NCBI GenBank assembly: GCA_900617975.1
Contig: UZAE01013296.1
Coordinates: 1 to 24,047 of the forward strand
Length of the DNA stretch: 24,047 bases
Direction of reading: 5' to 3'
Origin: Rodentolepis nana
Taxonomy: Eukaryota > Platyhelminthes > Cestoda > Cyclophyllidea > Hymenolepididae
Part shown: positions 18,285 through 24,047 of the stretch, one piece after another
How positions within the stretch are numbered: position 1 is the stretch's first letter
How the letters are laid out: each line of letters starts with the position of its first letter
The notes under the pieces: model-generated
Databases searched by the model: none
What the model was told of the DNA's origin: nothing
What the model saw: only the letters and a program-made list of their open reading frames with translations
Translations under genes and position numbers: made by a program

Positions 18285-21200
18285 AAGGTAGAGAGAAAAA
18301 TATTTTAGTTAGCTGTTTTCGGTGAGCTTTATTCATTGGACGTGAAGGTTTCGAAAGCCGCTGCCATAATTTCTAGTGTGCACTCAATTTATTCCAGACA
18401 ATCTCGACACAGATGTGAAAAGACTGCAATTTTAAAATGCCAAAGTCATGAGATTCTGACGTTACCTAAAATAAGAGGAGTGTGTGGGCTTCAAAGGTTA
18501 GTACCCAAGTTCACTGGGGAACGTTTACTATTATTTTACTTCATGAACTATATGGTTAGCATTACCGTCCAAAAAGGAAACGATTCCTATTGTGCCGGAA
18601 AGGAATAATTTCTTTCCAGTTAAGAATTTCATTGCACCTTAAAAAATAATTTTGAGTGAAACACACTGAGTCATTGTCTTTAAAAGTAATTAAATTTGAC
18701 AGTTTATTGGGAAGTAAGGAAAAATAGCTGAGCTAAGGCCAGCCGCTAGCAAAAATATTTGCTAGGAAAAGTCCATGCAAATGTTTGATAGGACTCTCAT
18801 TTGTAACTTTGCTCAAACAGCCAATGAATAAAGAATGCGAAATTGTTTGTATGCAATCGGTTTTGCCAGCCTCAGCTGGATTTAATGAAATTTCCCAGTA
18901 ACAATAATAGCCGAAAGAGAAAAATAAGCTCTGAGAAAACGGCTAATCCGTTCAGGAATAGAGTGCGGCAAATTGACATTTTGATAAGCGTAATTAGAGA
19001 GGAATATATATAATATTTAAAGAGTAGTTTGAAAGTCATTAAACGGTGTCCATATGTATTGTAAAGAAAATAATGATATTGAATATAATTAGAAATTTAC
19101 ATTAAACTCCAATTATTAAGCATTCAAACTAACTACTAACGGAATTGACTTCTTACATTTTAAGTAATAACACTTTAACGCGGCCACAAATCATGCACTA
19201 TCTGGAAAATTCTAAATTTATTTTATTGATATACTTTCATTTGTTATATTACCAATAAAACTTTCGAATATTCTCCAGAAAAAGTAAGACTTAAAATACT
19301 AAAGGACATGACTCGGTAAAAGTTTAAAACCAAAAAAAATAAAGATATCCTTTTTCCGAAACTCTGGAAAGCAAACTTTATTAAATACTACCCGTTTTCG
19401 AAGTTTTAAAGTTATTGTCAATTTGGTGAATTGCTTGAGTGGAAACCTGCAGTTAACAACTTTCGTGCAAAGTAAGCACTCCAGTTTGAACGCAAATCCA
19501 TTCTCTATACAGGTTAAGTTACAATTTCGAAATGGCAGAACCAGCTCTTCATTTATGAAGGGTTCTAGTGATTCGGAAGGCTAAATTGTTTGGATTTATT
19601 ATTTTACCAGTGTGGTAACCGCATTAACCTTCAAAACAGACTCATCTCCAAGAACATACTAATAATTCAACATGCCATAAAGGCAGACTCTAATTCAAAA
19701 TTTGTCATAGCAACAGCTTTTGCTCATTATTAAGAAAAAAAAATGCGAATTTCATGACCAATTACCAATAAATGGCAAATTTAGTTCTTTTGTCTGGCAA
19801 TCTCTGTAGAAATATATTCCTCAACTATGAAAACTTTCAACTTGGAAGTACAAAGTTAAAATTACTCGAAAATAACATAAAAATGAGGTCATTGTAAGGT
19901 TGAATATATGGCAGACCAACGTAAATTTATGCACTATTCCTGTTTTACAGCGACCGCGACATCCAACTAAAAATAAATTAAAAATTCTCCAATAATATTT
20001 ATTATTGAATAAAAAATTGTAACAATACTTAAGTTAAGAAATGAGATTTCGAATGGAGTGAGGCTTTCAGGGGAAAACCACTAACAACAAGCTTCGTCCA
20101 AACTCCATGTGATAATAATAAATTTCCTAGGTGAACATTTAATTGGTGTTTCAGTTGGGCGAATTCCTGTTTGGAATTCAATTCAACTCGAAAACGCACT
20201 GCTCATTGAGTGGCTGAGTCATTTTCTAACGCGAAGTAAGAGAAATCATTAATAATTTAAATTGGAGTCTTCAAATTTAAATTTTTATTTAATCCAAATT
20301 ATTGCACTAATATTCATATTATTCTTTTGACACTATCACATTTTAGAAGAAAATTTCACCTTCAGTTTATGGCTTTTCTCAATGGCAGCGCTTTCTGCCT
20401 TTTCTACATTAACGTCTTTTACTTGAATAAAATAAACATTTACCTAACAGGAGTGATAAGACGTTGACAACGACATCTCACCTAGACAATCCAGACACGC
20501 ACATAGAAAACTTTACTGCTGCCAATTAGAACTTGGGGTATCGTCATTTTCCATGATAAACTGCGTGTGAATGAACGGTTTCATATAAACCGAGAATTGA
20601 AGTAATAACCTTGCTGGGTTTTGTGCATCTTCAGAGGATTTAAGACAACTAATAAGTGTCTTTCTAGACACCTAACCCTATATGATCCTTGAAGTCATCA
20701 TATTCTAACTATACTAAAAGGGAAATAGGATAAATTTCTTGCTTTTCTCAGAAATGGTGCAAGCCCAAAGAACTTCCAACACGTCTGTTATGGCTAAAAT
20801 AACTAAAATGTTGATTTCCTGTCCTCAGACGACGAAATACAAATCTCATTGTGAAGGAATGAATCATTTCATCATAGGTCTAACAGCCAACCGAGACTTT
20901 AAGCTTGATAAAAGGGTAACTCGGAATTGTTAAAATAGCCTAAAAATTCTCATAACACTGGGTTCTACTCACAGAAGCGTTCTTATCGATAAGGATTTTT
21001 TTCAAATCAATTCACGGATTCATTCAAGCGTATGGAATTGCTCAGTAAAATGCCGTTCTTTGCTAATAACCTGAATATTAGGAATCATTGAGATCTCATT
21101 TAACTGACAAGTTAATAACCTTAAAAAATCTTTTTTTAAAAACATTTAAGTTTTTTGCTCATTTGTTAATTAATGGCAGGAAATTTAATCACCGTTTTAT

Positions 21201-21508
21201 GGCAGTATACTTTGGTGAAACTCCTAATGTGCCGAAACGACGTTAGTCAATTAACAAAAAAGGTAAATAAACAGGAGATTATTGCTCGCTGTTGTTTCCT
21301 TAGATAATTCAGCTATTTTTAGTTAATATGCTAATGTAACTTTTATACTATTTAAAAATAGTCAAAATGTGTTCTAATAACAAATAAACTTAAAATATTA
21401 GAGAAGTAATTCAATTAATTCGCAACGCATAAGGCAGGCTCTACGACCTAACGAAAATTAGCTTTTGGTCCTATTTCACACCATGGAGCACATCTGCTTT
21501 CATACCCT
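18285..21508. other. AT-rich non-coding stretch
   Basis: No recognisable gene is seen. Frames at 18336-18608 and 20739-20933 are short and without motifs. It contains a perfect hairpin at 18746-18765 and a second X-box-like word at 19703-19714. Confidence 0.5.
18746..18765. repeat. Perfect 8-bp inverted repeat, four-base loop
   Basis: CTAGCAAA (18746-18753) pairs with TTTGCTAG (18758-18765) around AATA. It is a compact hairpin with no evident role. Confidence 0.7.
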
Positions 21509-21541
21509 CACGTGAACCAATGCCCACGTGACTCATATAAA
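21509..21541 (+). promoter_or_regulatory. Promoter-like cluster: two E-boxes, CCAAT, AP-1-like site, TATA
   Basis: Within 33 bp there are CACGTG (21509-21514), CCAAT (21517-21521), CACGTG (21525-21530), TGACTCA (21529-21535) overlapping the second E-box, and TATAAA (21536-21541). If it works as a core promoter on the plus strand, transcription would begin near 21565-21570. The region after it (21560-21800) is more GC- and pyrimidine-rich and holds a 73-codon frame from 21579, but no known protein. Each word is common alone; their packing and order are what stand out. CACGTG and the core of TGACTCA are palindromic, so orientation rests on the TATA word. Confidence 0.35.
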
Positions 21542-22569
21542 CTGTTTTTAATTTTCACACAAACATAATCGCAAACCTTTGTGCTTTATCTGCTCTTACG
21601 CATCCCTCCCATATCCACTCTCTTCCTCTCCTCTCCACATTTTACTCTATTCCTATTTCACAACACAACTCTTCACGTTCCAGTCTTGGGAACGGTCGTT
21701 TACTTCTGTTGGCTGCTATAGTAAGCTTGTTAGTACAAATGGCCAGCAGCCTTTATTGTTTCCAATGAGCAAGAGTTTCATAAAAGGAAGGCCTCTTTAA
21801 TCCTTTCCGCACTGGATTTGGGAAATATACTGTGAAATTTACATTCAAGGGAAGATAAAAGAGAATGTATTGAGATGGACAGTGTCCTTTTAAGTAATGC
21901 AACACTTTAAATTAATAAAACTGTGAAGTTATATATAAGAAACTTTTATCCAGTGATACCTAGGAGAAATAGGTTTCTACTTAAAGCGGGCAAGTAAATG
22001 AGGTGTAATCAATCGAGTTATATCTACTAAAATTAATGGAAAGATTTTCAACTTGGAAATAAATAAATAAAAAATAAATAATCGTGGTTCACAAATTTGT
22101 AATACATCCTTGTTGATATAAGTTCATACTATCTCATAGTTAACTGCTTCAACACAATATTTATAAGTGCTTACATTTATCTAAGGGTGAATCCTTCTGA
22201 AATAGATCACTTCCGTCCTCAGCATATTACACTTTGTCAGAGAATTGTTTAGAATTAATCTTTGACAATTTTCCGGTCTTCATCTCCGTGAGAGATTATC
22301 TATAGCGTTATAAACAGCAATTTTGAAATATTACGTAGTTTTTTGGGAAGATGGCTTAAATCATACACTTAAATCATTCTTTAAGATATGTATATTTTGG
22401 GGAGGATTCTTTGGCATTTATGTGATCCCGCACTTATAAGTTAGCTAATTTCGATGATTCTAGAAGACAAGCAGTAGTTAATTCTGTGTTGGTTATTTAA
22501 AGATAAGGAACTAAAGCGGAAGTATGATTGTTTAGTATGCGAAATTTTCTGTAATTATTGATTACTTAC
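21542..22569. other. Non-coding stretch, possible transcribed leader then AT-rich
   Basis: Beyond the promoter-like cluster, only an unrecognised 73-codon plus frame (21579-21800, CT-rich DNA) is present. Later sequence is AT-rich with an AAAT-type tract at 22057-22081 and nothing else identifiable. Confidence 0.45.
22057..22081 (+). repeat. (AAAT)n-like A-rich tract
   Basis: Repeated AAAT and AAAAAT units span 25 bp. It resembles the tail of the LINE family at 509-524, but the conserved CTGCCATTTG before the tail is absent, so it is either a simple repeat or the tail of a different element. Confidence 0.5.
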
Positions 22570-22614
22570 CATTTGTAGGCTCTGAGTCAATTTCTAAACC
22601 ATTCATTATAGCTC
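22570..22614 (-). other. Possible 45-nt exon on the minus strand
   Basis: On the minus strand the acceptor-like TTCATTTCAG is followed by 45 nt open in one frame (AIMNGLEIDSEPTN, split codons at both ends) and then the donor-like G|GTAAGT. Its length is a multiple of three. Pairs of splice-like words flanking short open frames arise often by chance in AT-rich DNA, and no family is recognised, so this is weak. Confidence 0.15.
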
Positions 22615-22666
22615 CTGAAATGAACCGAATGATCATTCAACAATATGCCCCCCCTTTTTCCAAATA

Positions 22667-23118
22667 CTAAATGGAGGTAAGTTTGCTCATATCTTCACAG
22701 ATTATTTGCTCTTTTTCTATGGTGGACCCATGTCTACTCTTGTCCTGGACTGCCTCCAACGTTTTAATTGTCCCAACTACCATTAATTCCGATTTCTCTT
22801 CAACTCCCATGGCTCAAATTCTTCAAGCAGATGCTAGCGCCTCCAGCTTCTCCATTTCTAATTCTAAGCCAAATCGCCTCGCAGTAACATTCTTCTTATT
22901 ATTTATTCATATTGACTGATAACAATTACCGTGTTTTGATGGTTTGGTACGAAGCAAATAGTGGCTGCTGCTCCAACTTCAATTTTTTGCGCAAAACATT
23001 TCATTTCTTTCGAATTTTCCTCAAACTGAATCAATTCTAACCAATTAACTGCACTATTTATACATTGTTTAACGATCGGCGCTAGTCGTTTTCGCCTGGT
23101 TTTACTGATTGCTTCCAC
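22667..23118 (-). pseudogene. Decayed coding region, possibly retrotransposon gag
   Basis: Two minus-strand frames follow one another. The first (23118-22903, 71 codons) reads EAISKTRRKRLAPIVKQ near its start and then INSAVNWLELIQFEENSKEM. The second, shifted in frame (22888-22667, 74 codons), reads GLELEMEKLEALASA, then meets two TGA codons (22825-22823 and 22816-22814), then an E/K-rich stretch (MGVEEKSELMVVGTIK...) to a TAG. Charged, leucine-rich composition over both halves suggests a formerly coding sequence. The basic start followed by a helical stretch resembles the N-terminus of BEL/Pao gag proteins, but this is a pattern judgement without a search. A frameshift and two stops make it non-functional. 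It could also be chance. Confidence 0.3.
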
Positions 23119-23136
23119 TATCTAGTGGCCAATCGC

Positions 23137-23159
23137 TAAGGTGTGAATCCGTCACCTTA
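23137..23159. repeat. 7-bp inverted repeat, nine-base loop
   Basis: TAAGGTG (23137-23143) pairs with CACCTTA (23153-23159). On the minus strand the right half reads TAAGGTGACG, immediately after the proposed LTR end and about 40 nt before the gag-like frame. It loosely resembles the GGTGAC primer-binding region of some BEL elements. That link is tentative. Confidence 0.4.
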
Positions 23160-23664
23160 TGGTTCAACAGAAAACTCAATGCTTCCAGGAGGTAAAGTAG
23201 CACTTACTATGTCTTGACTTTCTTGTCTGCTCAGTCTTGAATATTCCCATTCCAAAATTACCTTCTAATTATTGAAAATTGTCTAAGTTTTACTCAGCAA
23301 TGCCAACATTAGCACTATTCCATTGGCAATAAATCCGGTGATAGCTAAAACAGCGTCCAGGACTGATTGAACTCTCTATCATGCAGAAATAAAGATTAAA
23401 ATTGAACAGAAGGCTTGTAGCGGATTGCTACTTTATTAAAGCCTGACTGACTCAGAAATCTCTATGGCAGATCCTCCTACATCTAGCTAGACTCCCAGAA
23501 CCAACTAAGTTATAGCCTAGCTATAAAGGAAACAGACGTGTAGCACGGAGCACGTTTATTCAGGACGTATATTGCGGATCAAGCGTACACGCAGGGAGCT
23601 ACTCATGATCAGGATGGGGGATTGGGTTAAACAGAGGTTAATGATTGGTCATTGTACGGCCGCA
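23160..23664 (-). mobile_element. LTR-like segment, minus orientation (tentative)
   Basis: On the minus strand a 505-bp interval can be drawn that starts TGCGGCCGTA and ends GAACCA (TG...CA). Just before it lies a purine-rich AGGAATGGGAGG (23676-23665), like a polypurine tract. Inside are CCAAT words (for example ACCAATCATT and CCCAATCCCC), then CTGAATAAACGTGCTCCGTG, an AATAAA-containing stretch typical of the R region of LTR elements, and a second AATAAA near 23435. Local GC content is higher than in the surroundings. A polypurine tract on one side and gag-like sequence on the other would not both belong to one simple insertion, so the boundaries are uncertain and no target-site duplication was found. 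Confidence 0.3.
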
Positions 23665-24047
23665 CCTCCCATTCCTGGCGAGCAACATGCAGGCTTACGA
23701 TGACGCACACAGCGATAACGTGTCCCACAGGCTCATAATTTACTCGGTGCGAACAAATATTTGGGCTTTTTATTGAGATTGTTTTATTAGTTGGTTCATA
23801 AGTTGAAGAGGAATTAAAAGAACACTTGAGAGAATCAGAACTTTTACAATTACAAGAGGTATATTGAATCGAGAGATTTCTGCAAATAAGATGAGTGACA
23901 GACATGCCTATTTTCATAAATGCATTGGAGATAAACGCACATCCTCACCGCACGCTTTCATTAAAAATGTCAGAAAATGCGAGAAAGACAAACACATTCT
24001 TATTTTAGAATTATTGCTAATTAGGAAACAGTTTATACTAACAAACC
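23665..24047. other. Right edge: possible internal end of the LTR element, then AT-rich DNA
   Basis: A 96-codon minus frame (23917-23627) crosses the proposed polypurine tract and LTR start. It has no recognised motif. GC-richer sequence ends near 23750, after which the DNA is ordinary AT-rich sequence to the window edge. Confidence 0.35.

Noticed and set aside
23627..23917. 96-codon minus frame
   Set aside because: It crosses the proposed polypurine tract and LTR start, and no recognisable domain is present.

Overview
The window looks like eukaryotic, probably arthropod, non-coding DNA. It is AT-rich, has no dense gene array, and its only clearly recognisable protein is the C-terminus of a LINE (non-LTR retrotransposon) ORF2 of the RNase H-bearing jockey/I type, at the left edge. 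The conserved end of that protein (GNExAD motif, then FRLRTGHD and a CX2CX9HX3C knuckle) is the kind common in arthropod genomes. I cannot name a species, and no complete host gene is visible.

Left part (1-2564). A 5'-cut LINE runs from the window edge to a short 3' UTR and an (AAAT)4 tail at 524. About 0.7 kb further on, facing it tail-to-tail, lies a 1305-bp minus-strand element (1246-2550). A perfect 14-bp target-site duplication (ACTTATCAAAAGAT) flanks it. Only its last ~85 nt match the LINE 3' UTR. The rest is a 60-nt leader with two hairpins, a ~1-kb two-motif minisatellite and a short unique segment. It is therefore a non-autonomous composite, organised somewhat like a SINE or the primate SVA: foreign body, VNTR, borrowed LINE tail. 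This is the most interesting object in the window.

Middle (2565-21500). This is mostly featureless AT-rich sequence. A second, 5'-truncated member of the same composite family sits at 6541-6941 on the minus strand, with a probable 10-bp target-site duplication. Inside it a 165-bp tandem duplication has a single undetermined base at the junction. The stretch also holds C/G homopolymer blocks (6.15, 12.2, 15.3, 17.6 and 18.25 kb; most are quadruplex candidates), several good inverted repeats (4.2, 10.3, 14.3, 14.9 and 18.7 kb) and one weak minus-strand exon candidate near 16.9 kb.

Right part (21500-24047). A compact promoter-like cluster (two CACGTG boxes, CCAAT, TGACTCA, TATAAA) lies at 21509-21541, with no recognisable gene after it. 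From 22.6 to 23.7 kb the minus strand carries broken coding-like frames and an LTR-like block, which I read tentatively as a decayed LTR retrotransposon.

The genes do not form a pathway. The biology visible here is retrotransposition: an autonomous LINE lineage apparently supplied the 3' end used by at least two non-autonomous elements. All functional statements about families are from general knowledge; no database search was made.
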